DNA of 13,453 nt from Lachnospiraceae bacterium (GTDB taxonomy: Bacteria; Bacillota; Clostridia; Lachnospirales; Lachnospiraceae). Where the stretch lies: NCBI GenBank assembly GCA_003484785.1, contig DNAD01000329.1, forward strand, positions 1,849 through 15,301. Reading direction: 5' to 3'. This document shows, one piece after another, positions 1-6,998 of this stretch. Below the pieces are notes generated by a model that was not told where the DNA came from, searched no databases, and saw only the letters and a program-made list of their open reading frames with translations. The stretch's first letter is position 1, and each line of letters begins with the position of its first letter. A program made the translations under genes and the position numbers.

Positions 1-887
1 TACCTGTCTGCCGGGTATTTATCGGTGCAGTAATCTATAAAGCCGGTAAGAGTCTCCGGTGAGGTCATGGCCTTGTCGCCCATATCCTTTTCAAGGCACC
101 TGACTCCGCCCTTTTCAACCTTGTAGATCTGGTTCACCTTATTGCTTACGATGTTGTTCTGCCATTTCAGGCAGCCGCCCGTGTATACCAGGATATTGAG
201 CTTGTCGGAGAGCTTTGCCGCGGCCATTTCCATAAGATCCGCCGTCGCCATGCCGTGCTTGCTTTCCAGGTCGGTTCCGCACATATATACCATAATGGTC
301 ATTATATCTTCGCCGTTTCCCTTTATGAGGGTCCTCTTATCCCTGGCGCCTGCTGCCACCTCAGTTTTTACCTCTGAATAGGAGGTATTGCCAAGGCCTG
401 CAGAAGAACCGTTTCCGGCATAGCTCTGGAAGAGGCCGCCGGTGTCCTGCCCCGAAGAGGGCGCGGCATTTCCCGAATAGTACTCGGTAAGAGCCCCCGC
501 CCCGAAGAGCTGTGCAAGGTTTGCAAGAGACACGGCGCCGCTTCCTGCCGAAGCAGAGGCCTGGCTCTGAGAGGCTCCTGCGGTATTATCTGCGCTCTGC
601 GAACTGTTCTGGGCTTCCTCCTGATACGACTGAGACGAGCCGGAGCCGCCCAAAAGTCCGCTTATACCCCTGCCGCCAAAAATGAATATCAGTATGATGA
701 TTATGGTAAAGAGGCTTATCCTTCTGCCTCCGAAGCGAACCGGTCCTCCCGTGGGAGAGCCGGAAAAGCCTCCTCCGCTTCCCTTTCCCACCGGGCCCGT
801 TCCAAGGCCGCTTCCTCTTTTATTTACTCCTGCGCTGCCGCTTACTACGGTTTTCTGTCTGCTCTTAGGTCTGTTATCGGGTGCCAT
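1..887 (-). CDS. Clostripain-related (family C11) cysteine peptidase, N-terminal part, runs off the window
   Basis: I translated this frame from the ATG at 887; it stays open for 295 codons to the left edge. Residues 1-56 are basic and Gly/Ser-rich, residues about 57-70 are a hydrophobic Ile/Leu/Phe membrane segment (TIIIILIFIF), and residues about 75-190 are a Ser/Gln/Ala/Gly-rich linker. The peptidase domain then begins with TIMVYMCGTDLES, followed by TADLMEM and NILVYTGG, as in clostripain-family proteins. Known C11 enzymes cleave after basic residues and use a His/Cys pair; both catalytic residues would lie just past the left edge, after YPADR. Inference: a membrane-anchored extracytoplasmic protease with an N-in topology. 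The RBS GGAGG (rc of 901-905) sits 13 nt upstream of the ATG. It follows ddh after 166 bp and may have its own promoter. The family call is confident; the substrate is unknown. Confidence 0.85.
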   Translation of the reverse strand, partial: MAPDNRPKSRQKTVVSGSAGVNKRGSGLGTGPVGKGSGGGFSGSPTGGPVRFGGRRISLFTIIIILIFIFGGRGISGLLGGSGSSQSYQEEAQNSSQSADNTAGASQSQASASAGSGAVSLANLAQLFGAGALTEYYSGNAAPSSGQDTGGLFQSYAGNGSSAGLGNTSYSEVKTEVAAGARDKRTLIKGNGEDIMTIMVYMCGTDLESKHGMATADLMEMAAAKLSDKLNILVYTGGCLKWQNNIVSNKVNQIYKVEKGGVRCLEKDMGDKAMTSPETLTGFIDYCTDKYPADR

Positions 888-1053
888 TTTTTGCTCTGTT
901 CCTCCGATCGGTTATTGTTTACGAACCGGGCCGGCACAAGCTTAAAATTGTGCCGAAGCCTGCGATTTTCGCGGAATCGGCCAAGACCCGGCCGCGAATG
1001 GTTGCTGACGATCCGCTTTGCAGATCATTTTGCTCATTTGAAAATGAAGCCTC
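888..1053 (-). other. Gap between ddh and the clostripain gene with three inverted repeats
   Basis: No gene is seen here. Reading away from ddh there are three imperfect or short stem-loops: 1025-1031 with 1041-1047 (TCATTTT/AAAATGA, directly after the ddh stop), 968-974 with 992-998 (TTCGCGG/CCGCGAA), and 932-939 with 948-955 (CGGCACAA/TTGTGCCG). None is followed by a convincing run of T on the minus strand, so I do not call a classical intrinsic terminator. They could be a weak terminator, an mRNA-stabilising structure or an attenuator ahead of the protease gene. Confidence 0.4.
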
Positions 1054-2040
1054 CTACAGGGCATGAGCTCTCAGCCATGACGGATCCTTCGGGCTCAGAT
1101 AGACCGGAGCCACATCGAATACCGTCTTACAGCCCGACATCCCTTCCCTGTTCATTCTGTAAGCTGCTCTCGCATAAGCGATAAGAACACTTGAGGTAAA
1201 CTCGGGATTTGAATCAAGCTTTAAGCTGTATTCAATAACGTGTTTGTTTTCTCCGTTTATCCCGGTAACCCCGCTTCTTATCACAAAGCCTCCGTGAGGA
1301 ATGCCCTTATGATCCCTCTCAAGCTCCTCTTTGCTTATGAAATGAACGGTGGTATCGTAATCCGCAAAGTAGTTGGGCATGGTTACGATCTCTTTTTCTA
1401 TCCTTTCCCTGTCGGCTCCCTCCTCTGCCACAACAAAGCACTCCCTTGTGTGCTTCTGTCTGGTGGTAAGCTCCGGATTGCTTCCGCTCCTGACCTCCTT
1501 TAAGGCCTCCTCAACAGGGATCGTATACTGTCTGGCATCCACCACGCCCTCTATCCTTCTTATGGCATCGGAATGACCCTGGCTCACGCCCTTTCCCCAG
1601 AAGGTATAGTCCTTCCCCTGAGGAAGGATAGCCTGGGCAAGGGCTCTGTTTAAGGAAAACATCCCCGGATCCCAGCCTACGGAGATCATGGCGATCTTTC
1701 CGCCCTCTCTTGCGGCTCTGTCCACGTTTTCAAAATGCTCCGGGATCCTTGCGTGTGTATCAAAGGAATCTATCACATTAAAGTCCTTTGCGTATTCGGG
1801 AGTCATTTTCGGCAGATCCGTTGCCGAACCCCCGCAGATGACCAGCACGTCTATATCGTTCTTATAATTAAGGATATCCGAAACAGGATATACCGGGATA
1901 TTTTCCGTAAAAAGCTTCACCGAAGCCGGATCCCTCCTGGTAAATACCGCAAAAAGCTCCATATCCTCATTCTGCCTTACCGCGCTTTCCACGCCTCTGC
2001 CAAGATTGCCGTATCCTGAAATACCGATTTTTATCGCCAT
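1054..2040 (-). CDS. ddh: meso-Diaminopimelate D-dehydrogenase
   Basis: This 328-residue protein matches NADP-dependent meso-diaminopimelate dehydrogenase (EC 1.4.1.16) in length and in landmark sequences. It has a Rossmann nucleotide-binding loop GISGYGNLG (residues 6-14), a Ddh-typical SVGWDPGMFSLNR segment, and WGKGVSQGHSDA. The enzyme reductively aminates tetrahydrodipicolinate to meso-diaminopimelate in one step, bypassing the succinylase, acetylase and aminotransferase routes, and so feeds lysine and peptidoglycan synthesis in the cytoplasm. The ATG at 2040 is preceded by AAGGA with 7-nt spacing. The gene is separated from the upstream cluster by 128 bp holding its own promoter and a leader hairpin, so it is probably expressed independently of the esterase/ligase block. 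The stop is TAG at 1054-1056. The identification is secure. Confidence 0.95.
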   Translation of the reverse strand: MAIKIGISGYGNLGRGVESAVRQNEDMELFAVFTRRDPASVKLFTENIPVYPVSDILNYKNDIDVLVICGGSATDLPKMTPEYAKDFNVIDSFDTHARIPEHFENVDRAAREGGKIAMISVGWDPGMFSLNRALAQAILPQGKDYTFWGKGVSQGHSDAIRRIEGVVDARQYTIPVEEALKEVRSGSNPELTTRQKHTRECFVVAEEGADRERIEKEIVTMPNYFADYDTTVHFISKEELERDHKGIPHGGFVIRSGVTGINGENKHVIEYSLKLDSNPEFTSSVLIAYARAAYRMNREGMSGCKTVFDVAPVYLSPKDPSWLRAHAL

Positions 2041-2084
2041 AGCATTATCCTTTCCTTATAAAAGCATTACAATAACTACCTGAT

Positions 2085-2116
2085 CCCGTACGCCAGAAGT
2101 GATCCGGCGTATCGGG
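2085..2116 (-). promoter_or_regulatory. Hairpin in the ddh leader
   Basis: An inverted repeat pairs TACGCC (2089-2094) with GGCGTA (2106-2111). It extends to CCCG (2085-2088) with CGGG (2113-2116) across a single bulged base, giving about 10 bp with an 11-nt loop. It sits 45 nt or more upstream of the ddh start codon and is not followed by a T run, so it is not an intrinsic terminator. It may be a regulatory or stabilising 5' UTR structure. I recognise no known riboswitch class in the short leader. Confidence 0.4.
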
Positions 2117-2162
2117 GCGCTCATAAGCCCTTTCATGCACAAAGACTATTGACCGCTGAATC

Positions 2163-2191
2163 ATTATATTACACTATCCCTCTTCGGGCAA
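2163..2191 (-). promoter_or_regulatory. Promoter for ddh (sigma-A type)
   Basis: On the minus strand a TTGCCC -35 box (rc of 2186-2191, 4 of 6 matches to TTGACA) is followed by 17 bp and a perfect TATAAT -10 box (rc of 2163-2168). The spacing is optimal. Both elements overlap the last codons and stop of the 44-residue ORF, so ddh transcription would start just beyond that ORF and carry a leader of about 115 nt. Confidence 0.7.
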
Positions 2192-2303
2192 GTTTTTGCT
2201 CTTTCATGAATAGGATATTCGGTGTCAGCCCCCTGTCATCCGTTATGTCCGCATTCTCCCAGCCGTAGAACCCATAGCTCTTAACATCTTTTTCATCAGG
2301 CAT
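2169..2303 (-). CDS. Small ORF, 44 residues, unknown function (possible remnant)
   Basis: An ATG at 2303 follows a perfect AAGGAGG (rc of 2309-2315) at 5-nt spacing and opens a 44-codon frame ending at TAA 2169-2171. The product begins MPDEKDVKSYGFYGWENAD and ends KLARRGIV. It is mixed in charge, aromatic-rich near the start, with no membrane segment or signal. It begins 25 nt after the esterase stop and closes the cluster. An alternative ATG at 2308 in another frame gives only 22 residues and is too close to the Shine-Dalgarno. The composition looks like the folded N-terminus of a larger protein, so this may be a truncated gene whose remainder was lost. I do not recognise a family with certainty. 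The strong RBS favours translation; function is open. Confidence 0.55.
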   Translation of the reverse strand: MPDEKDVKSYGFYGWENADITDDRGLTPNILFMKEQKLARRGIV

Positions 2304-2328
2304 ACCATCCTCCTTCGCGCGCAGGTTC

Positions 2329-3249
2329 CTATTTCAAATTTAAAATCCATTCATGTATCCGTTTTATTGCGTCCCTGCTCTCCTCCAGATAAGGAGCCAG
2401 CGTTACAAAAGCATGGGGCAGCTTCTCTTTAGCATCGTAGTCTAACAAAAGTGACGGATGACCGGCCTTTTCCAGCGCTTTTGCGTAGCGCAGGGTCACA
2501 TTTCTTAAAAAATCTCCGTAGCCGGCGGTGAGGCATATGTCCGGAAGGCTTTGCATTACCTCCGGATTCTCCGGATCCATATACTTAATAAACTCCTTAT
2601 CCTTCCTTCTTTCGCCGTACAGATCCTTTTTATAGATCAACCCGATATAATCCGCATGTGTTGTATACAGCATGCCGCTGCTGAAAATAAGTCCCCGTAC
2701 CTTAAGCTTCGGACAAAACACCCCGATCCGGTCACGGATCGTATCAGACTCTGTCATTGCGGCTGCATAAAGCGCAAGCAGCGCCCCTGCGCTTTCACCC
2801 ATAACATAGATCCTGTCAGTGTCTCCGTGATATTTCTCCGCAGTCTCCTTTACAAACTGCAGCCCATGGCAGATATCGGACATTTCTCCGAAGAAATCCG
2901 TTTCCATAAGCAGCCTGTATTCCAGGGAATAGACAAGATATCCGAGCTCTGCCATTTTTACCCTGAAGGCCTGGTTCAGCTTGCGGTCCCCAAACACCAG
3001 GGCTCCGCCGTGGATCGTGACAAGGATCGGCAGTTTTTCATTCGCCTTAACTTTTTCGGGAAAAACAATGTCTGTCATTAAAGAGAGCCCGTCCCCCGTT
3101 TCATAAGGTACATCGAATTCGCTCCCGATCCCCTCGGGAAGAGGGATCGTCTTCTGAGGCTCTTTGTATTCCGTTAAGGCTCCGTTGGCCGGAGGATTGT
3201 TTCTGCGCTTATTACCGTTTTCATAAAGTTTATTTAATACGAAATTCAT
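2329..3249 (-). CDS. HSL-type alpha/beta hydrolase (esterase), short paralogue
   Basis: This 306-residue cytoplasmic alpha/beta hydrolase fits the hormone-sensitive-lipase family (Abhydrolase_3) of carboxylesterases and deacetylases. The oxyanion-hole loop is HGGA (residues 80-83; the family norm is HGGG). The nucleophile elbow is GESAG with Ser153. The likely acid is Asp246 in GYGDFLRN and the likely base is His279 in LPHAF, so the triad appears complete. No signal peptide is seen. The start ATG has AAAGGA about 8 nt upstream, and the gene lies 13 nt after the transporter stop, so it is in the same operon. It is a paralogue of the longer esterase at 9532-10701: both share VTIHGG, GDRK, the Ser elbow and a KYM[DN]PENPE segment. 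It lacks that protein's acidic tail. Substrate is unknown; a small ester or acyl group made by the neighbouring adenylating enzymes is a reasonable inference. Confidence 0.85.
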   Translation of the reverse strand: MNFVLNKLYENGNKRRNNPPANGALTEYKEPQKTIPLPEGIGSEFDVPYETGDGLSLMTDIVFPEKVKANEKLPILVTIHGGALVFGDRKLNQAFRVKMAELGYLVYSLEYRLLMETDFFGEMSDICHGLQFVKETAEKYHGDTDRIYVMGESAGALLALYAAAMTESDTIRDRIGVFCPKLKVRGLIFSSGMLYTTHADYIGLIYKKDLYGERRKDKEFIKYMDPENPEVMQSLPDICLTAGYGDFLRNVTLRYAKALEKAGHPSLLLDYDAKEKLPHAFVTLAPYLEESRDAIKRIHEWILNLK

Positions 3250-3262
3250 GATATGTATCCTT

Positions 3263-4696
3263 TCAGGCTATATCCTTCCTTCTTTTCTCCATGTCAAAGA
3301 AAAGAAGGAAAACGATAATAATAATGATATAGAATACGATCGGAGCCCAGATAAAGCCGGTATTTATGGCTCTGATCACCGAATCCGGCTGAGGGATCCC
3401 CTGTGCATCAAGGCCGGCATCAAAACCCGCAGCTGCCATGATAAATCCAAAAACAGCCATAGACAGACCAAGCCCGAATTTCCTGGCTGCGTTCATCCCC
3501 GCGTTTCCAAGCCCCGGGATCAGTTCCCCCCCTGTCTTTTTGGTATAAACCAGGGTTTCCGTTATCAGCGCCTGCATGAATACGGACGCTGATGCATTGC
3601 CGATCCCCACTATGGCAAGCGATATGATCAAAAGAGCTCTGTTACCCTTGCCTGCCAGATAAATACCTGCAATTCCCGCACATCTTATTATCAGGGAAAT
3701 GATAAACAGTTTTGCCGTCCCGGCCCTGGGCGAAGCGGCGATAAGAACGATAGTTGCCGCGATGGCACCTGCGCCTGTTACAAGATGAAAAAGAGTCATA
3801 GCCTCAAAATCTTCCAGTATATACAGCGTGTAGTAGCTCATGGCCCCGTCGAAGCACGAACCTGCCGAATATACGACGACAGATGTAATGAGCATTATGA
3901 CCCAGTATTTATTCGAAAGCAGCTGCTTCAGACGAGTCCTGAAGCCTGTTTTTCCGCAATTTTGCGCCGGTCTTTCCGAAACAGAGCGGGTTTTCGTTTT
4001 CTCAGTACCTGCGTCCTGTGATGAAGCAGGCTCTGTCGTCTCAGCCCTCTCTCTAGTAAGATAAAACTCCGCAAGACAGATCACCGCCGCAAGGACTCCA
4101 ATGACCGTTACAACGCAGGTAAATGCCTTTTGTGTCATGGGATTTTGGGGTACGTCGGTAAATACCAGGAGGAGCTTGACAAAAACCGCTGAACTACACA
4201 TTAAAGCGGCTCTCTGTAAAAAAACAGCCATACTGCTAAGCTGCCGCAGCTCACGGCCGTCCGATGTCATAAGTGACAGCAGGGCATTGTGGGAAATGAT
4301 AAAAAGAGTGGCAAAAACAGAAGTAAAAAGATTATACGCAAAAAAAACATAGACATATTTCATCCCGTCAGGCCAGGCCTTCGGTACATAAAACATAAGA
4401 ACAGCCGACACGGCAAACGGAAGGGATACTCTCCTGATCCATACCCTTGCTTTTCCATGGATCGTGCGGGTATTGTCAATAAGATTCCCGACCAGGATAT
4501 CCGATATTCCGTCGAAGATCCTTGATACCGCCAATATCGTTGAAACTACCGCAATATCAAGAAGGGCGGCATTTGTCAGGTATACTGTAAGATAATTACT
4601 CAAACTCATCGTTATACCCAATATAATGCCACCCATACCGTAGCCAAGTTTTTCGTACCGTGAAAGCTTGATACCCTGACCCTCCGTTCCTGTCAC
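3263..4696 (-). CDS. GPH-family (MelB-like) MFS transporter
   Basis: This is a protein of about 477 residues with roughly 12 hydrophobic segments, resembling the glycoside-pentoside-hexuronide:cation symporter family (MFS_2). Family-like landmarks are the N-terminal LGYGMGG, the segment SRIFDGISDILVGNLIDNT (membrane-segment acidic residues typical of cation coupling), and the GKARVWIRR loop corresponding to the GKARPW motif. A hydrophilic central loop of about 50 residues, rich in Thr/Glu/Lys, precedes the second half. I choose the GTG at 4696: AGAGG (rc of 4703-4707) lies 6 nt upstream, and this GTG overlaps the stop of the preceding gene as GTGA. The in-frame GTG at 4702 is directly against the Shine-Dalgarno. 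Tight coupling to the adenylating enzyme suggests it carries the substrate or product of the cluster. GPH members usually import sugars, but direction and substrate here are unproven. Confidence 0.85.
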   Translation of the reverse strand: MTGTEGQGIKLSRYEKLGYGMGGIILGITMSLSNYLTVYLTNAALLDIAVVSTILAVSRIFDGISDILVGNLIDNTRTIHGKARVWIRRVSLPFAVSAVLMFYVPKAWPDGMKYVYVFFAYNLFTSVFATLFIISHNALLSLMTSDGRELRQLSSMAVFLQRAALMCSSAVFVKLLLVFTDVPQNPMTQKAFTCVVTVIGVLAAVICLAEFYLTRERAETTEPASSQDAGTEKTKTRSVSERPAQNCGKTGFRTRLKQLLSNKYWVIMLITSVVVYSAGSCFDGAMSYYTLYILEDFEAMTLFHLVTGAGAIAATIVLIAASPRAGTAKLFIISLIIRCAGIAGIYLAGKGNRALLIISLAIVGIGNASASVFMQALITETLVYTKKTGGELIPGLGNAGMNAARKFGLGLSMAVFGFIMAAAGFDAGLDAQGIPQPDSVIRAINTGFIWAPIVFYIIIIIVFLLFFDMEKRRKDIA

Positions 4697-4707
4697 AAGC
4701 ACCCTCT
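4693..4707 (-). promoter_or_regulatory. GTGA stop/start overlap with its ribosome binding site
   Basis: The TGA stop of the 708-residue adenylating enzyme (4693-4695) overlaps the GTG start of the transporter (4694-4696). The Shine-Dalgarno AGAGG (rc of 4703-4707) is inside the upstream coding region. This arrangement implies translational coupling of enzyme and transporter, and it decides the transporter start. Confidence 0.65.
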
Positions 4708-6819
4708 CAGATCATCTCTTCTCTTTTTACGGCGCTTTGCCCTTCTCTTTATTTCCTGCTTTTCCCGATCGATAAGCATGCGGGCCAGCATACGTCCCAG
4801 CGCCTCAGGCTTAACGTCCTCATCCATTATAAGTTCAAAGATCATGTCGGGCATGAGCCCCTTCTGCATCGTTTTCATGCCGGAGACAGCCTTCTTTTCA
4901 AAGCCCCTGCTGCGTATCGCAGGTCCCAGCCTTCCTTTGGACAGATCCTTTACTTCCATTAAAAGCTTCAGATCCTCCGTAAGCTCATCCGGTACACCTC
5001 CGGGAAGAGGTGCCTTTTCCCTGTCATATTCCCTGAGTATCACATCAACCAGTTTTCCATGTCTTTTTACAGGATCGATACGGAACGCGTCTCCGGTATA
5101 TTTCTCCTTCAGTATCCGGTGAACATCTACCTTCCCGGTCGGGGTATATGGAAGATCCTCTACGATCACTGCCCTTGTCGGGAGATTTGAGTCTACGATC
5201 CTTCCATTCTTTACAAAAACATTGTAGAGGGCATTTTTTACGATCGTTCTGCCCTTCCGGCCTTTCTCAAGCGTTTTTACATAAAGTACCGGGATCGTAT
5301 CATGTATGAGCTTGGTGTATTCCGGCACAAGGCCACAGTCCTCTATCCCCGGTTCTCCGGAAATTGCCGTTTCCACAAGACCCGCATCAAAACGGACACC
5401 ATCGTTGTTGACGAAGAATTTATTCATCCTGCCGATGACTCTCATATCTCCGTTTTCATTGATATCCACCAGATCATAGGTATTCAGATACTTTTCGCCG
5501 TCGATGTCAATGAGGTCAAAAAGCTTCATATCATTCAGCTGTCCGGAGCTCAGAGACTTTGAAGAGAGGCACAGAACACCCATCCTCGCGCCATCCTCCG
5601 GATCGTAAAACGTATTGTTTTCCTCATCGAGGATCTTAACCTTTACGCCCGACAGCGGCTTTCCGAGACAGTCATCCTCCGTATTCTTACCGGTAAGCAG
5701 AGCAGCTCCGCCTATCTCCGTAAGGCCGTATCCGACATAGATCTCTGCCTTGCTTCCGCAATCCCTGAGATATTTCATATATCTTTTTTTGACGCTCTTT
5801 GAAATATAGGAGCCTCCCAGGAATACAACTTCAACGTTTGAAAGATCCGGTCTTATAGGAAACTTTAACAGCGGTTCAAACATCCTGGAACCCGCAAAGA
5901 CAACGGTTACCTTGTTTTCTTCTATCAGCTTCAGCATGGAAGGACTGAAGCCTCCTTCCGCCAAAACGATCGTTCCGCCATAGCTTAAGGGCGCATGCAT
6001 CATATCACATCCCGCATAGGAAACCATGGGTTCCATTGCCATCATGGTTACCAGTGCGGAAAGGTTTCTGAACCGTTCATCCCTTAGAAGCCTTGCGGCA
6101 GATTCATTAAAGGCGCTGTCGGAAAGAGGCACCGGCTTATGAAAACCGCTTGTGGTTCCCGAGGTACGAAAAACGATAGCTCCTTCCTTCGATCCCTCTG
6201 ACGCAAACTGTATCGGGGTACCTTTGTATTCCTTCCTGAGATCATCAAGGAACAGTGCACCCTCAACTCTCTTCAGCGCGTTCAGCCTGTGGTCCTCATG
6301 TCTCTGTTTACGATTTCCCCTGGCCACCCCGCAGTGATACACAATAACATTATTTAAGGACAGCTTCTTTTTAGAAGCTATGACGCGCCGCAAAACCTCG
6401 GGCTTTGTCACATCACTTGCAAATATCACATCCGTGATGCCTTCTTTTTCCACCAGAGCCTCAAAATGCTCTTCATCGATCACATCCACGGGATGGATCA
6501 TGGACACGTCAGCGCCTGTCATATTGGCTGAATAGATAATGCTGATACAGTCAAAGCTCAGGGTAGTCATCAGTCCGATCCGTGCATTTTTAGCTTCAGT
6601 GATATCAAGAGCGGAGAAGATCTCGGCAAATCTCTCCCATTTTTCAAACATCTTCCTGTAGGAGATCTTCTTTTCTCCGACAATAAACGCAGTGGAATCA
6701 AGGCGCTCATCGCTGTACGAATTAAGCTCCTTAATAAAACTCCAGTATTTCTGATCTATGATCTCTCCGTTTGTGATCCTTTCCTTAAGTTCCTCCGGGT
6801 AATTGTCAAACCATTCCAT
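4693..6819 (-). CDS. ANL-superfamily adenylate-forming enzyme (acyl-CoA-synthetase-like), paralogue 1
   Basis: This 708-residue AMP-binding enzyme would activate a carboxylate with ATP to an acyl-adenylate, then pass it to a thiol or other acceptor. Visible motifs are the phosphate loop TSGTTSGFHKPV (from residue 219), YGLTE (364-368), NTYDL (446-450, where TGD is usual), the hinge region IGRMNKFF (462-469) and the C-terminal PTGKVD with catalytic Lys563. The phosphate loop has one extra residue, and His-Lys-Pro replaces the usual Pro-Lys-Gly. After about residue 600 comes a roughly 100-residue extension absent from standard acyl-CoA synthetases, ending in an Arg/Lys-rich stretch (residues 690-701). 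The ATG lies 3 nt after the stop of the 52-residue basic ORF, so translation is probably coupled. It is a paralogue of the gene at 6999-9290; an N-terminal stretch of about 50 residues is roughly 60% identical by eye. Substrate is unknown, and no acyl carrier protein gene is seen nearby. Confidence 0.85.
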   Translation of the reverse strand: MEWFDNYPEELKERITNGEIIDQKYWSFIKELNSYSDERLDSTAFIVGEKKISYRKMFEKWERFAEIFSALDITEAKNARIGLMTTLSFDCISIIYSANMTGADVSMIHPVDVIDEEHFEALVEKEGITDVIFASDVTKPEVLRRVIASKKKLSLNNVIVYHCGVARGNRKQRHEDHRLNALKRVEGALFLDDLRKEYKGTPIQFASEGSKEGAIVFRTSGTTSGFHKPVPLSDSAFNESAARLLRDERFRNLSALVTMMAMEPMVSYAGCDMMHAPLSYGGTIVLAEGGFSPSMLKLIEENKVTVVFAGSRMFEPLLKFPIRPDLSNVEVVFLGGSYISKSVKKRYMKYLRDCGSKAEIYVGYGLTEIGGAALLTGKNTEDDCLGKPLSGVKVKILDEENNTFYDPEDGARMGVLCLSSKSLSSGQLNDMKLFDLIDIDGEKYLNTYDLVDINENGDMRVIGRMNKFFVNNDGVRFDAGLVETAISGEPGIEDCGLVPEYTKLIHDTIPVLYVKTLEKGRKGRTIVKNALYNVFVKNGRIVDSNLPTRAVIVEDLPYTPTGKVDVHRILKEKYTGDAFRIDPVKRHGKLVDVILREYDREKAPLPGGVPDELTEDLKLLMEVKDLSKGRLGPAIRSRGFEKKAVSGMKTMQKGLMPDMIFELIMDEDVKPEALGRMLARMLIDREKQEIKRRAKRRKKRRDDLRGCL

Positions 6820-6822
6820 ACC

Positions 6823-6981
6823 TTATTTATCCCTCTTCGGTGAAACACTGCAGCATCCTCTGTTCTCAAATAATCTGAGATTCTTTACAGGCTTCGGAAC
6901 CGGCCTGTCAGCCTTTTTCCTTCTCCTTTTTTTGCCGGGGAAAACAAACCTTAAGATACATTTTCTGTTTCCTGATCTCAT
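6823..6981 (-). CDS. Small basic protein, 52 residues, coupled to the adenylating enzyme
   Basis: An ATG at 6981 follows GGAGGTGG (rc of 6985-6992, with GGAGG 6 nt from the ATG) and opens a 52-codon frame ending in TAA at 6823-6825. The product has 19 Lys/Arg and only 3 acidic residues, including a core GKKRRRKK (16-23), a Pro-rich stretch PVPKPVK (27-33) and three cysteines (8, 43 and the pair 43-44). There is no signal peptide. It begins 17 nt after the upstream adenylating enzyme and its stop is only 3 nt from the next start, so it sits precisely between the two paralogues. I recognise no family. Ideas are an adaptor to the acidic tails in the cluster, a nucleic-acid-binding protein, or a Lys/Cys-bearing acyl acceptor. 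Existence is well supported by position and RBS; function is not. Confidence 0.65.
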   Translation of the reverse strand: MRSGNRKCILRFVFPGKKRRRKKADRPVPKPVKNLRLFENRGCCSVSPKRDK

Positions 6982-6998
6982 AAACCACCTCCGCGGGA

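Noticed and set aside
142-381. Plus-strand ORFs in the left 1.1 kb
   Set aside because: They lie opposite the clostripain gene or in the structured gap, with no RBS or domain evidence.
2056-2136. 26-codon ORF in the ddh leader, ending just before the ddh RBS
   Set aside because: No Shine-Dalgarno precedes its ATG and no run of lysine codons suggests an attenuator peptide.
2175-2187. 13-bp sequence TATCCCTCTTCGG also found at 6828-6840, near the ends of two small ORFs
   Set aside because: A few 13-bp matches are expected by chance in a window of this size on two strands.
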